Part shown: in pieces, positions 24,443 through 34,537 of the stretch
Position numbering within the stretch: the first letter of the stretch is position 1
Layout of the letters: every line of letters starts with the position of its first letter
Assembly (NCBI GenBank): GCA_022836915.1
Contig: CP094668.1
Span: 3,224,001-3,288,000 of the forward strand
Source: Paenibacillus sp. OVF10
GTDB taxonomy: Bacteria > Bacillota > Bacilli > Paenibacillales > Paenibacillaceae
DNA: 64,000 bases
Direction: 5' to 3'
Translations under genes and position numbers: made by a program
The notes under the pieces: generated by a model
What the model was told of the DNA's origin: nothing
What the model saw: only the letters and a program-made list of their open reading frames with translations
Database searches by the model: none

Positions 24443-25437
24443 GTGGGAAACCAATCCAAAAAGCTGGCGGCTGTTCTGGCGGGTGTGACTGCGGTCATAT
24501 TGATCGGACAAGTTGGCAGTGTACGTACATACATTACGGAGATCCGTGATGGGCCAGGTACGCAAAATGCTTTTGACATGTTTAAGGAGGCAACTGGAGA
24601 AGATGCGCTGTTGTCTGCGATTCGGGATAAAGCGGCTGAAACGAAAATTGCTCCGGTGAATGCCAGAGTGGATCGGGTATGGAAAGCGATTCCTGGTTAT
24701 AATGGCATGGAGATTGATGTGGAAGCGACATACCGTAAGGCGCTGAGTGGAACGTTGAATACCAAAATAGCGTATGTCTACCGTCAGATTGAGCCGGAGA
24801 TTCAGCTTAAAGATTTGGGTGCACATCCGATCTATCGGGGCAATGCAAACAAACCGATGGTTTCTTTTATGATTAATGTGGCCTGGGGGAACGAATACAT
24901 TAAACCGATGCTGGATACGCTTGATGCCGAGAAAGTGAAGGCTACTTTTTTCTGGATGGAAGTTGGTTAAACAAAAACGTTGAACTGGCCAAAGAAATTC
25001 AGAAGCGTGGGCATGAGATGTCCAATCATGCATATTCTCACCCTAATATGAGCCGATTGAGCGCAGAACGGGCCAAGCTGGAAATTAGCAAAACCCAGGA
25101 TCTGCTCCATAAAACACTGGGCGTAGAGAATCGTTGGTTTGCTCCGCCTTCCGGTGACTTTAATCAAAAGACCGTTGACATTGCTTCATCCATGGGACTG
25201 CAAACCGTGTTATGGACAGTAGATACTGTGGATTGGCGTAAACCAAGCCCGGATGCTGTTGTTGCCAAAATTGCTAAAAATACCGAGGCAGGCACTTTAA
25301 TTCTAATGCACCCTACAGCTGCTTCTTCGGGAGCTTTAAAGGGTATGATTCAATCCATACGGGCCAAAGGTTTGGTGCTCGGAACAGTAAGTGAGACGCT
25401 GTCCTCGGAACGTGTAAATACCTCTGCGGTTGAGTGA
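24443..25437 (+). CDS. YlxY-like polysaccharide deacetylase-family protein (frameshifted)
   Basis: NodB-fold protein with an N-terminal signal anchor (AVLAGVTAVILIGQVG) and a C-terminal deacetylase-like domain. The first frame stops at 24970; the rest continues in another frame. One base (or four) is missing around 24954-24965, where a GGAA repeat may have collapsed; repair gives about 331 residues. The usual catalytic TFDDG motif reads SFMINVAWG here, while NHAYSHPNMS and the C-terminal LMHPT are kept. The metal-binding Asp is therefore replaced and activity is doubtful. Position after pnp and before mlpA matches B. subtilis ylxY. GTG start. Confidence 0.85.
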
Positions 25438-25536
25438 ACGTTGTTTTTTTGTTAATATCAAACAGTTGGAACCAAATGTCGATTTCAATTTCAAGGTTGA
25501 GATCAAGGCAATTATAGAGATGTAGGAGGGCCAACC

Positions 25537-26819
25537 ATGAAAAAATTCAGCTGGGCAATGGCCTCAGAGTTGTCATGGAACAGATACCGACCTGCCGTTC
25601 TGTGTCTTTCGGAATATGGGTCAAGACAGGTTCGCGCAATGAGCAACCTGCAAGTAACGGAGTATCACATTTTATTGAACACATGCTGTTCAAAGGAACA
25701 GATCGTTATGATGCCAAGGCGATTGCGGAGCAGTTCGATGCGATTGGCGGTAACGTGAACGCGTTCACTTCCAAAGAATACACGTGTTATTATGCTAAGG
25801 TGTTGGATGAACATTTGCCGATTGCGGTTGATGTATTGTCTGATATGTTTTTCCGCTCCAAAATGGATGATGGTGAATTGATCAAGGAGAAAAACGTCAT
25901 TCTGGAAGAAATCTCGATGTATGAAGATACGCCTGATGATATGGTTCATGATCTGATGGCCTTGGCCGCCTATGGTGAGCATCCACTCGCATACCCAATC
26001 CTGGGTACGGAAGAACGTCTCAAAGCGATGGATTCCAGTCATCTGCGTGCATATATGAAGGAGCACTACACGATTGAGAACACGGTCATTAGTATCGCGG
26101 GTAATATTGATGACAGTGTAATCGATCTGATGGAGAAGCATTTTGGTGCTTTTGATGTAAATGGAGTAACGGAAGCAGTCACGATGCCAGCCTTCCAAAG
26201 CGGACAGCTCTTTCACAAAAAGAAAACGGAACAGAATCATATCTGTATTTCGTTCCCGGGCTGTAAAATCGGAGATCCGCTGCAATTCGCTATGGTTGTT
26301 CTGAATAACGCCATTGGTGGAGGCATGAGCTCCAGACTGTTCCAGGAAATTCGTGAGAAACGGGGTCTTGCGTACTCCGTGTATTCCTATCATAGCTCTC
26401 ATGCGGACAGCGGACTTTTCACGATATATGCGGGTACAGCACCAAAACAGACCAAAGAAGTGCTCGATCTGACCAAAGAGGTTCTGCGCGATCTGGCTGT
26501 AAACGGCTTGTCCGAAGATGAACTTCGTAAAGGAAAAGAACAGCTCAAAGGCAGCTTGATTCTGAGCTTGGAAAGCACAGGCAGTCGCATGAATCGTCTG
26601 GGTAAAAACGAGCTCATGCTGGGCAGACACCATACGCTGGATGAGATGATCACCAAAATTGAGCAAGTTACCATGGACGATATTAATGCGGTACTTGATC
26701 TGATGTTTGCTGAACCTTTTGCACTTGCTATGGTTGGCGCTTCAGATAAGACGATCGCTGGATTGAGAAGGGATGATTTTGTTGCATTACGTTCAAATAC
26801 AGAAACTGCCGGGCAATGA
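25537..26819 (+). CDS. mlpA: M16-family zinc processing peptidase (MlpA/YmxG), frameshifted at codon 4
   Basis: Insulinase-type peptidase. The inverted zinc motif HFIEH and downstream Glu are present, plus the [13 protein letters not shown] segment of the C-terminal half. The M16 frame has no start with a Shine-Dalgarno; ATG 25537, nine bases after GTAGGAGGG, is one base out. Adding one A to the six-A run at 25540-25545 gives [18 protein letters not shown] and 427 residues. It overlaps dut. In B. subtilis the gene lies at the same place, ahead of the dipicolinate genes. Confidence 0.93.
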
Positions 26820-27225
26820 AGATATTAAACTGCCTCAAAAAATGTCGGAGCTGGCATCCGGCTTTGATGTAGTAGCTGCACTTCAGGAAGACGTTGTATT
26901 GCAGCCGGGTCAGCGTACGCTGATTCCTACCGGACTTGCGATGGCAATGCCAGCTGGATTGGAAGCACAGATTCGTCCTCGGAGCGGACTGGCTTTCAAA
27001 CATGGAATTACCTGCCTCAACACACCGGGGACCATTGATGCGGATTATCGCGGAGAAGTTAAAGTGCTGTTGATTAATCTGGGTCAGGAACCGTTCACGA
27101 TTGTACGGGGAGAGCGCATCGCACAGATCGTTTTCCAGACCGTGCCTGCGGTTGAATTGACGGAAGTGAATGAACTTTCGGAAACGGTACGTGGCGAAGG
27201 CGGATTCGGTCATACCGGGAAATAA
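26773..27225 (+). CDS. dut: dUTP diphosphatase
   Basis: Hydrolyses dUTP to dUMP, keeping uracil out of DNA and feeding thymidylate synthesis. All five trimeric-dUTPase motifs are seen: [41 protein letters not shown] and [10 protein letters not shown]. The start lies inside the end of mlpA; ATG 26773 has GAGAAGGG directly against it, so TTG 26782 may be the real start. B. subtilis has ymxH in this slot, so dut here is a local difference. Confidence 0.94.
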   Translation: MILLHYVQIQKLPGNEDIKLPQKMSELASGFDVVAALQEDVVLQPGQRTLIPTGLAMAMPAGLEAQIRPRSGLAFKHGITCLNTPGTIDADYRGEVKVLLINLGQEPFTIVRGERIAQIVFQTVPAVELTEVNELSETVRGEGGFGHTGK

Positions 27226-27249
27226 GCAGCGTAAATATACCCATTCTTT

Positions 27250-27280
27250 AGAGTCGTCCCTGACAGGGGCGGCTCTTTTT
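27250..27280 (+). terminator. dut terminator
   Basis: AGAGTCGTCCC, loop TGACAG, GGGCGGCTCT, then TTTTT. Strong GC stem. It closes the mlpA-dut transcript before the dipicolinate genes. Confidence 0.85.
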
Positions 27281-27321
27281 TACATTCGAGAAACGGACGC
27301 TGGAATGCAATTATTGTTTTC

Positions 27322-27347
27322 ACCCCTGTGGGCCCCTGCATACGATA
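27322..27347 (+). promoter_or_regulatory. Possible sigma-K promoter of dpaAB
   Basis: CATACGATA at 27339-27347 matches the sigma-K -10 (CATAnnnTA), and AC at 27322-27323 could be the -35. The spacer is 15, one or two short of ideal. The B. subtilis dpa genes are sigma-K dependent, which supports it. Confidence 0.4.
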
Positions 27348-27380
27348 AGGCATACATGTGGTGAAAGGAGTGACGTCCCG

Positions 27381-28280
27381 ATGCTGACCGGAGTCCGGAT
27401 TGTAGTCCTGGGCGGAGATGCGCGGCAGCTTGAAGTCATTCAAAAGTGCGCTGAGCTGGATGCAACGGTAAGTGTGGTGGGTTTCGATAAAATAGAGCGT
27501 TCCATTCCAGGGATCGAGCACCAGGAACTGGAGGATGAAGTGTTTGCTTCCGCAGATGTACTGGTACTGCCTGTCGTCGGATGCGATGACCAGGGAAAAG
27601 TAAGTACTTCATTCAGTGACACACCGATCTATTTGAAAAAGGAACATATTGCAGCATTACCAGAGCATTGTATTGTGTTCACAGGTATGGCAAAGCCGTT
27701 CTTGCGCGAACTTTGTCTTGAAAATGGGCTGCGACTTGTTGAAGTACTTGATCGTGATGATATTGCACTTTATAACTCTATTCCAACAGCTGAGGGAGCC
27801 ATCGCCATAGCTATTCGGGAGACGGACTTCACAATCCATGGTTCGGAATGCATTGTGCTTGGCATTGGTCGAACAGGATTCACAATGGCCAAAACATTGC
27901 AGGGACTTGGAGCAAATGTACGGGTGGGAATCAGGCGGGAAGAGGATGCTGCCCGCGCTACAATAATGGGCTGGAAGCCTTTCATGACAACGGATTTGGC
28001 CGCTCAAACCGGGGAAGTTGACTTGCTTTTTAATACGATACCGACTATGATAATCACAGCACAAATCCTGTCCAGAATGCCGCAAAAGGCTGTCATTATC
28101 GACCTCGCATCCGCTCCTGGCGGCTGTGATTTCAGGTATGCAGACAAACGCGGTATCAAAGCGCTACTTGCGCCTGGCCTCCCCGGCATTGTTGCTCCCA
28201 AAACGGCTGGCGGCATTATTGCCGACGCGTTGATCCGTTTGCTTTTGGAAGAACAGAACGCACGGGAGGTTAAATCATGA
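27381..28280 (+). CDS. dpaA: Dipicolinate synthase subunit A
   Basis: With DpaB makes dipicolinic acid (DPA) in the mother cell from the DapA product; DPA is stored with calcium in the spore core. The 299-residue protein has an N-terminal domain (VVLGGDARQLEVIQKCAEL) and a Rossmann domain (VLGIGRTGFTMAKTLQGLGANV, in two pieces: VLGIGRTGF and LQGLGANV). GAAAGGAG precedes ATG 27381. The stop overlaps dpaB (ATGA), so subunits are co-translated. Confidence 0.95.
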   Translation: MLTGVRIVVLGGDARQLEVIQKCAELDATVSVVGFDKIERSIPGIEHQELEDEVFASADVLVLPVVGCDDQGKVSTSFSDTPIYLKKEHIAALPEHCIVFTGMAKPFLRELCLENGLRLVEVLDRDDIALYNSIPTAEGAIAIAIRETDFTIHGSECIVLGIGRTGFTMAKTLQGLGANVRVGIRREEDAARATIMGWKPFMTTDLAAQTGEVDLLFNTIPTMIITAQILSRMPQKAVIIDLASAPGGCDFRYADKRGIKALLAPGLPGIVAPKTAGGIIADALIRLLLEEQNAREVKS

Positions 28281-28873
28281 ACTGGCAGGGAAAAACGGTA
28301 GGTTATGCAATTACGGGTTCTCATTGTACGTTTGAAGAGGTTATGCCGGTAATTAGCCGCTTCGTAGCTGAAGGTGCCAACGTCATTCCGATTATTTCGA
28401 ATTCGGTTCTGACGACGGATACACGCTTTGGTACGGCGCAAAATTGGCAAAAACAGTTGAAAGATATAACAGGTAATGATATCATTTCTACAATTGTTGA
28501 AGCGGAGCCATTAGGGCCTTCCAAGCTGCTTGATGTGCTGGTGATTGCTCCATGCACAGGGAATACAACAAGCAAGCTGGCTAATGCGATGACCGACAGT
28601 CCAGTGCTTATGGCAGCCAAAGCGCAGATGCGCAATCAGCGTCCGCTTGTGCTCGCGATTTCCACGAATGACGGTCTGGGATTGAATGCTGCGAATATCG
28701 CCAAATTGCTCGTGGCTAAATACTTGTATTTTGTGCCATTTGGGCAAGACGATCCAGTGAAAAAACCAAACTCGTTAGTCGCCAAAATGGAATTGATTCC
28801 AGAGGCTTGCTGGAGTGCTCTTGAGGGCAAACAGTTGCAGCCGATGATTGTGGAGCGTTCTTCACAGGCTTGA
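28277..28873 (+). CDS. dpaB: Dipicolinate synthase subunit B (flavoprotein)
   Basis: Flavoprotein-fold partner of DpaA, 198 residues. GKTVGYAITGSHCTFEEVMP is the typical N-terminus and APCTGNTTSKLANAMTDSPV the flavin-binding loop region. GGGAGG precedes the ATG that overlaps dpaA. In B. subtilis asd, dapG and dapA follow; here asd is not found and dapG comes after a 370-base gap. Confidence 0.95.
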   Translation: MNWQGKTVGYAITGSHCTFEEVMPVISRFVAEGANVIPIISNSVLTTDTRFGTAQNWQKQLKDITGNDIISTIVEAEPLGPSKLLDVLVIAPCTGNTTSKLANAMTDSPVLMAAKAQMRNQRPLVLAISTNDGLGLNAANIAKLLVAKYLYFVPFGQDDPVKKPNSLVAKMELIPEACWSALEGKQLQPMIVERSSQA

Positions 28874-29245
28874 TGGAACAATGATTCGGTGACAACGTTT
28901 ATGCGCTTGGAGAAATGAAGGGGTTCGAGAGACAAAGAAAATCATGGGGGACGATATGCTGGATTGAACAGCTACTATGTCCACGTTCCTGTATATAAGG
29001 CATTCCTGCTTGCGGGCAGTACAGGTTAAGCAAGCGGGAGAGGTCTATTGTGAATGTATGCGTCATGACCTCGATAACAACCGCGACCTTTAATTTGCGA
29101 TTGTCCTAGACAATTACAAAAAAGGAGCGGGATGGAATGCCGTATAAAATGCTGAAATTATCGCATCAGAACGCTCCCTAGAGTGATCCATTTGTTGATT
29201 TGACCCGTGTCCAGTCTTCTTGCGTACACAAATGGAGGAATAAAG
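28874..29245 (+). other. Noncoding gap where asd would be expected
   Basis: No homologue of aspartate-semialdehyde dehydrogenase or any long ORF is visible. It contains a small hairpin (ATTGTC-CTA-GACAAT, 29100-29114), a GGAGCG...CGCTCC pairing (29124-29177), and inside it a 14-codon ORF MPYKMLKLSHQNAP (29139-29183) behind a GGAGCGGG site. I see no lysine-riboswitch core. Function unknown. Confidence 0.5.
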
Positions 29246-30462
29246 ATGCGTATCATGGTACAGAAATTCGGAGGCACGTCTCTCTCCACTGTTCAGGCGA
29301 GAGAGCATGTGCTCCGTCACGTTAAACGTGAACTTGAAGCAGGATTGAGTCTGGTCATCGTTGTGTCTGCGATGGGGCGCCGCGGCGAGCCATATGCGAC
29401 TGATACGTTGCTAGACTGGGCTGCACAGAACGGAAACGCACTATCCGCACGCGAAAAGGATTTACTGCTGTGCTGTGGTGAAATCATATCTGCGACAACG
29501 TTGAGCAGTTTACTCGAACATGAAGGCATTCCAACTACAGTGCTGACCGGTGCACAAGCAGGTTTTGTGACGGACGACAATTTCGGGAATGCCCGGATAT
29601 TGGATGTCCGTCCTGTTCGTGTGTTGGAGCAGCTTCAGCTTGGCCGTGTCGTTGTTGTAACCGGATTCCAGGGGCAGACAGAGAACGGAGACTTCACGAC
29701 ACTGGGTCGTGGGGAAGCGATACGTCTGCTACAGCTCTCGGTGCAGCATTACGTGCTGAAATGGTGGATATCTACACAGATGTGAACGGGATACTTACCG
29801 CTGATCCGCGAATTGTTGAGGATGCACGTCCACTGACTGTTGTGAGTTATGCAGAGATCTGTAACATGGCCCACCACGGGGCTAAGGTAATCCATCCACG
29901 TGCGGTCGAGATTGCGATGCAATCCCAGATTCCAGTGCGGGTAAGATCTACTTTTGCAGACACGGAAGGAACGCTGGTTACGCATCCGGAAGGATTCCAG
30001 GATGTGCAGACAGGCATTGTTGACCGTTATGTAACAGGCATCGCCTACGTGAGCAATGTAACGCAAATTACGGTGGATGTGCCTGGTGGTGCAGATCGAT
30101 TGCAACTAAAAGTGTTCAAAACCATGGCTGAGAATTCAATCAGCGTTGATTTTATTAATGTTACCCCCTCGGGAGTTGTCTATACGGTTTTTGACAGTGA
30201 TTCCGAGAAAGCCATACAGGTATTGCAGGAGATAGGTCTCAAGCCACAAAGCCTGTCCGGTTGTGCCAAAGTGTCCGTCATTGGCGGAGGCATTAATGGT
30301 GTACCTGGAATCATGGCTCGAATCGTGGAGTCATTGACACTGGCAGACATTCAGATCCTGCAATCGGCAGATTCGAACACAACGATCTGGGTACTCGTAA
30401 AAAAAGAAGATATGGTTCAGGCCCTGAGGGCACTTCACGCCTCATTCGAACTTCATTTGTAA
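29246..30462 (+). CDS. dapG: Aspartate kinase DapG (frameshifted)
   Basis: First step of the aspartate family; B. subtilis DapG is the DAP-inhibited isozyme that feeds cell wall and DPA. The N-terminal KFGGTSLS and FVTDDNFGNARIL are in one frame; the catalytic and ACT parts (EMVDIYTDVNGILTADPR, HHGAKVIHPRAVEIA) are in another. One G missing from the four-G run at 29711-29714 explains it: repair gives TTLGRGGSDTSATALGAAL. Full length is then 405 residues. Two C-terminal ACT domains are kept. ATG 29246 has GGAGGA seven bases upstream. Confidence 0.94.
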
Positions 30463-30509
30463 ATAACTGAAGTTAGAGGAGCCAAACCTGTTTTGAAGGA
30501 GGAATCGAA

Positions 30510-31388
30510 TTGGACTTTGGAAGATTGATTACAGCAATGGTCACTCCGTTCAATGAACAAGGAGAGATTCATTGGGAGGAAACGGCACGTCTAATCGACT
30601 ATCTGATTGTAGATCAAAAGTCGGAGACGCTTGTGGTTTCTGGAACAACAGGGGAGTCTCCAACACTTAGTGATACTGAGAAAGTTCAATTATTCGAATT
30701 TGCAGTGAAACATGCTGCCGGTCGGTGCAAAATTATAGCCGGAACGGGAAGCAATAACACGGCACATTCCATCCATTTGACACAGGAAGCTGAACGTGCC
30801 GGAGTGGATGGCATATTGCTGGTTGTTCCGTATTACAACAAACCAAGTCAAGAAGGTTTGTTCAAACATTTTGAAGCAATTGCAAACTCAACCAAACTAC
30901 CTGTTATGCTCTACAATGTGCCTGGGCGTACAGTAACCAGCCTGTCAGCAGCCACAACGCTTCGTCTTGCACAGATTCCTAACATCGTCGCTACGAAGGA
31001 ATGTGCGTCTATGGAGCAGGTTACACTGATTGCAGCAAGTGCTCCAGAAAATTTCAGAGTTTATTCCGGTGATGATGCTTCAGGCTTACCAGCGATTGCG
31101 GTTGGAGCACATGGAATTGTCAGCGTGGCCAGTCATGTCGTAGGGGCAGAAATGAAAAAAATGATTGACGCCTTCTATGGCGGAGCACCTCTTCAGGCTG
31201 CTCAGATTCATCAGCAGTTGTTCCCAGTGTTCAAAGGCCTGTTTGAGTGTCCACAGCCTCTACCGAACCCGGTAGCGGTGAAATATGCGCTGACATTGCG
31301 TGGTCTAGACGTTGGTTCCGTACGGTTGCCTCTTATTCCGCCAACGGAAGAGGAGCAGGTTTATATCAAAGGTTTGCTTAATTTGTAA
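30510..31388 (+). CDS. dapA: 4-hydroxy-tetrahydrodipicolinate synthase
   Basis: Condenses pyruvate with aspartate semialdehyde, the entry to lysine, meso-DAP and DPA. Schiff-base Lys is K163 (VATKEC), the general acid/base Tyr is Y135 (MLYNVPGRT), and VSGTTGESPTLS is the substrate loop. 292 residues. TTG start with AAGGAGGA. Its product HTPA is the substrate of DpaAB a few genes upstream, which explains the clustering. Confidence 0.97.
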   Translation: MDFGRLITAMVTPFNEQGEIHWEETARLIDYLIVDQKSETLVVSGTTGESPTLSDTEKVQLFEFAVKHAAGRCKIIAGTGSNNTAHSIHLTQEAERAGVDGILLVVPYYNKPSQEGLFKHFEAIANSTKLPVMLYNVPGRTVTSLSAATTLRLAQIPNIVATKECASMEQVTLIAASAPENFRVYSGDDASGLPAIAVGAHGIVSVASHVVGAEMKKMIDAFYGGAPLQAAQIHQQLFPVFKGLFECPQPLPNPVAVKYALTLRGLDVGSVRLPLIPPTEEEQVYIKGLLNL

Positions 31389-31445
31389 TCATTTTGGTTG
31401 TATATGGACTATTTTATTAATCATGGGAATATCCTTCAGATTAGC

Positions 31446-31487
31446 AAAAGAACCGCTCCTCTTCGTAGAGGCTGCGGTTCTTTTTTT
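31446..31487 (+). terminator. dapA terminator
   Basis: AAAAGAACCGC pairs with GCGGTTCTTTT, inner arm CCTCTTCGTAGAGG, then further T. Strong. Confidence 0.9.
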
Positions 31488-31550
31488 ACGAGTAATGTGA
31501 GGTTTCTTTTCCACTGCTAAGGGAAACCTACAGGTTAACGAGAGAGTGAC

Positions 31551-31580
31551 TTGTTTTTTTTGTTTTTAATCATGTATAAT
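31551..31580 (+). promoter_or_regulatory. Sigma-A promoter of rnjB
   Basis: TTGTTT at 31551-31556 and TATAAT at 31575-31580 with 18-base spacing. The start would leave a leader of about 275 bases before rnjB, which contains an AAGAAC...GTTCTT pairing and no ORF. Confidence 0.65.
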
Positions 31581-31862
31581 GATGTCAAGTGACTGGGTGC
31601 GGTATTTTTTTGAAATTGAAAGCGACATCGTTTCGTGGTGTAGCTTTGCGGTGAAAAAGGAAGGAACGGCTAAGAGGGAATTTCAAATCCAACTTGTTGG
31701 TCAAAGGGAATAACTTCGAAGAACTTCTTCCAAATATCGTGAATAAAGGTGTTCTTTTGCATTCATCCCGATAGGTGGGTATGTGATGTATGGACTACTT
31801 TTCTTAACTTACAATAAATAATAAGGTACGACGTCCAACTACCATAGGAGGTTTAGATTCAT

Positions 31863-33542
31863 TTGTCTAAGAAAAATAATAACGATAAACTGATGATTTT
31901 TGCTTTGGGCGGCGTAGGCGAGATTGGTAAAAATATGTACGTCATCCAATACGCCAACGACATTGTAGTCGTAGATGCTGGTCTTAAATTCCCGGAAGAA
32001 GATATGCTTGGTATTGATATTGTCATCCCTGACATTTCTTACCTGACTGAGAACCGTGACAAAGTAAGAGGAATCATCCTTACTCACGGACATGAAGATC
32101 ACATTGGTGGTCTGCCATATGTTCTCAAACATCTGAATGTTCCTGTATACGGAACAAGACTTACGCTTGGACTTGTAGAAAACAAGTTGAAAGAAGCGAA
32201 TTTGCTGGGTGAAACAAAACGTATTCTGATTGATGCTGATTCCGAGATCCAACTTGGATCTGTTCTGAAAGCATCGTTCTTCGCTACTAACCATAGTATT
32301 CCGGATTCTGTTGGTGTATGTGTCGAAACACCGGAAGGTGCAGTTGTTCACACAGGTGACTTCAAATTCGACCATACTCCAGTCAATGGTCAATATGCAG
32401 ATCTTCAGCGTATGGCACAGATCGGAACAAATGGCGTGTTAGCGCTGTTGTCCGACAGTACAAACGCTGAGAAACCTGGATTCACACCATCGGAGAAAAA
32501 TGTGGGTATCGTTCTGGAAGATATCTTCCGTAAAGCTAGTCAACGTGTTGTTGTAGCGACATTTGCTTCCAACGTACACCGTATCCAACAGGTGATCAAT
32601 GCAGCAGAAGTGACTGGACGTAAAGTTGCAGTTATCGGACGCAGCATGGTGAACGTGGTTGGTATTGCTTCCGAACTGGGTTATCTTGAGATTCCGGATG
32701 GCATGATCATTGAACCTGAAGAAGTAGGCAAGATGGCAGCTGATCGTGTCGTGATTCTCTGCACAGGAAGTCAAGGAGAGCCAATGTCAGCATTGACACG
32801 TATGGCTCGTTCCACACACCGTAAAGTGGACATCCTGCCAGGTGATACCGTCATTATCGCAGCAACACCGGTTCCAGGTAATGAAAAATATGTAGGCCGT
32901 ACGATTGATGAATTGTTCCGTCTGGGTGCTAACGTGCATTACAGCGGTGCTAACAGTGGCGTCCACGTATCTGGTCACGGTAGCCAGGAAGAGCTGAAAC
33001 TGATGCTCAACCTGATGAAACCGAAATTCTTCTTGCCAATTCACGGTGAATTCCGTATGCAGCGTCGCCACGCGGTTCTTGCTGAATCTGTAGGGGTAGA
33101 ACCTGAGAACATTTTCATCACGGATATCGGTGAAGTGATCGAAATTCAAGGTGGAGCAGCACGTAGAGCAGGTAAAGTTACTGCAGGTAATGTGTTGATC
33201 GACGGCTTGGGTGTAGGCGATGTGGGTAATATTGTACTTCGTGACCGCAAATTGTTGTCACAAGATGGTATCCTTGTTGTTGTGGTAACACTGAGCAAAC
33301 AGGATGGAAAAATTGTTTCCGGTCCTGACATCATCTCTCGTGGATTTGTGTATGTACGTGAATCGGAAGGACTACTGGATGAGGCCAACCGGATCGTTAG
33401 CAGCACATTGCAGAAGTTGATGAGTGAGAACGTTAACGAGTGGGCTTCACTCAAAACAAATGTTAAAGATGCACTGGGACGCTTCCTGTATGAGCAAACT
33501 CGTCGTAGACCGATGATTTTGCCAATCATTATGGAAGTTTAA
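31863..33542 (+). CDS. rnjB: Ribonuclease J
   Basis: Metallo-beta-lactamase/beta-CASP nuclease with 5'-3' exo- and endonuclease activity in mRNA and rRNA processing. 559 residues. The metal motif THGHEDHIGG is at about residues 75-84, SDSTNAEKPGFTPSE marks the beta-CASP region, and HVSGHGSQEELKLMLNL its end. TTG start with AGGAGG. Position between dapA and tepA is that of B. subtilis rnjB; I assign J2 by position only. Confidence 0.93.
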   Translation: MSKKNNNDKLMIFALGGVGEIGKNMYVIQYANDIVVVDAGLKFPEEDMLGIDIVIPDISYLTENRDKVRGIILTHGHEDHIGGLPYVLKHLNVPVYGTRLTLGLVENKLKEANLLGETKRILIDADSEIQLGSVLKASFFATNHSIPDSVGVCVETPEGAVVHTGDFKFDHTPVNGQYADLQRMAQIGTNGVLALLSDSTNAEKPGFTPSEKNVGIVLEDIFRKASQRVVVATFASNVHRIQQVINAAEVTGRKVAVIGRSMVNVVGIASELGYLEIPDGMIIEPEEVGKMAADRVVILCTGSQGEPMSALTRMARSTHRKVDILPGDTVIIAATPVPGNEKYVGRTIDELFRLGANVHYSGANSGVHVSGHGSQEELKLMLNLMKPKFFLPIHGEFRMQRRHAVLAESVGVEPENIFITDIGEVIEIQGGAARRAGKVTAGNVLIDGLGVGDVGNIVLRDRKLLSQDGILVVVVTLSKQDGKIVSGPDIISRGFVYVRESEGLLDEANRIVSSTLQKLMSENVNEWASLKTNVKDALGRFLYEQTRRRPMILPIIMEV

Positions 33543-33580
33543 AATAGGCTAAACAAAAACATATATTCAGGCACACAGTC

Positions 33581-33635
33581 GCCCCTTCTCTACGAGTAAT
33601 ATTGGACGGTTCCTCGTAGAGAAGGGGCTTTTTTT
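33581..33635 (+). terminator. rnjB terminator
   Basis: A 16-bp perfect stem (GCCCCTTCTCTACGAG with its complement), 16-base loop, followed by seven T. Very strong. Confidence 0.93.
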
Positions 33636-33763
33636 GCGTTTTCAGGAAGATCTGCAATAGGATCAATATGTGAAGCAATTTGCTGTACCGGGTATAAGGC
33701 GGTTGGAAAAATCCCCATACTAAGGAAATACATTAAATGTTTATGGAGAAGGGGATTATTGAA

Positions 33764-34537
33764 ATGAATGAACGTATGAATGGCAAGCAGGCATCAAGAT
33801 CCAATCAACCGGAAGTTGAAGCGCCGGAGATTCCGATTCAGGAGGACAAGGCCATCTCTCCCGTGACAGAGACTATTCAGCAATTTGGGCAGACACAGTC
33901 GCCTGCAGGTGAATCGAATATTTTCTGTATGACCATTATTGGACAGGTCGAAGGGCATTTGATTTTGCCACCACAAAATAAAACAACAAAGTATGAGCAT
34001 ATCATTCCACAGCTGGTGGCTGCGGAACAGAATCAGCGTATTGAAGGTATTCTGATCATTTTGAACACGGTAGGTGGAGATGTAGAAGCGGGTCTGGCCA
34101 TTGCAGAGATGATTGCTTCTCTGAGCAAACCTACGGTTACTGTGGTCATTGGAGGCGGGCATAGCATTGGAGTACCGATTGCTGTAGCTTCAACGTATTC
34201 CCTGATTGCCGGAAGTGCAACGATGACGATCCATCCGATTCGGATGAACGGCCTTGTCATTGGTGTACCTCAAACGTTTGAGTATATGGAGAAAATGCAG
34301 GAAAGGGTTGTTCGATTTGTGACTTCGCATTCGAATATCTCTGAAGAGATGTTTAAAGAGCTGATGTTTAAGACCGGTGAGTTGAATCGGGACATCGGCA
34401 CAGCTGTAGGAAGCGCAGATGCAGTGAAATATGGATTGATGGATGCAGTAGGCGGAATTGGACAAGCCATTGCTCAGTTAAATCAGCTCATAGGAGACAA
34501 GAGACAGACCCTGCAGGCGGGAGGTTATACCCAATGA
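33764..34537 (+). CDS. tepA: ClpP-family serine protease TepA
   Basis: ClpP-fold protease; B. subtilis TepA is linked to protein translocation and degrades small acid-soluble spore proteins in germination. The nucleophile is S134 in [15 protein letters not shown] and the His is H157 in [24 protein letters not shown] precedes them. A disordered N-terminus of about 50 residues is present. ATG 33764 is chosen because GGAGAAGGGG lies 10 bases upstream; ATG 33737 has no site. The stop overlaps ylzJ. Confidence 0.9.
   Translation: MNERMNGKQASRSNQPEVEAPEIPIQEDKAISPVTETIQQFGQTQSPAGESNIFCMTIIGQVEGHLILPPQNKTTKYEHIIPQLVAAEQNQRIEGILIILNTVGGDVEAGLAIAEMIASLSKPTVTVVIGGGHSIGVPIAVASTYSLIAGSATMTIHPIRMNGLVIGVPQTFEYMEKMQERVVRFVTSHSNISEEMFKELMFKTGELNRDIGTAVGSADAVKYGLMDAVGGIGQAIAQLNQLIGDKRQTLQAGGYTQ

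Noticed and set aside
24215..25033. Minus-strand open frame spanning the pnp terminator
   Set aside because: It crosses a clear + strand terminator and promoter and overlaps two real genes; no start signal.
25665..26666. Minus-strand open frame of 333 codons in mlpA
   Set aside because: Entirely antisense to the M16 domain; His/Phe-rich text with no family resemblance.
28874..29245. Lysine riboswitch upstream of dapG
   Set aside because: The conserved L-box core segments are not seen; only a small hairpin and a short ORF are present.
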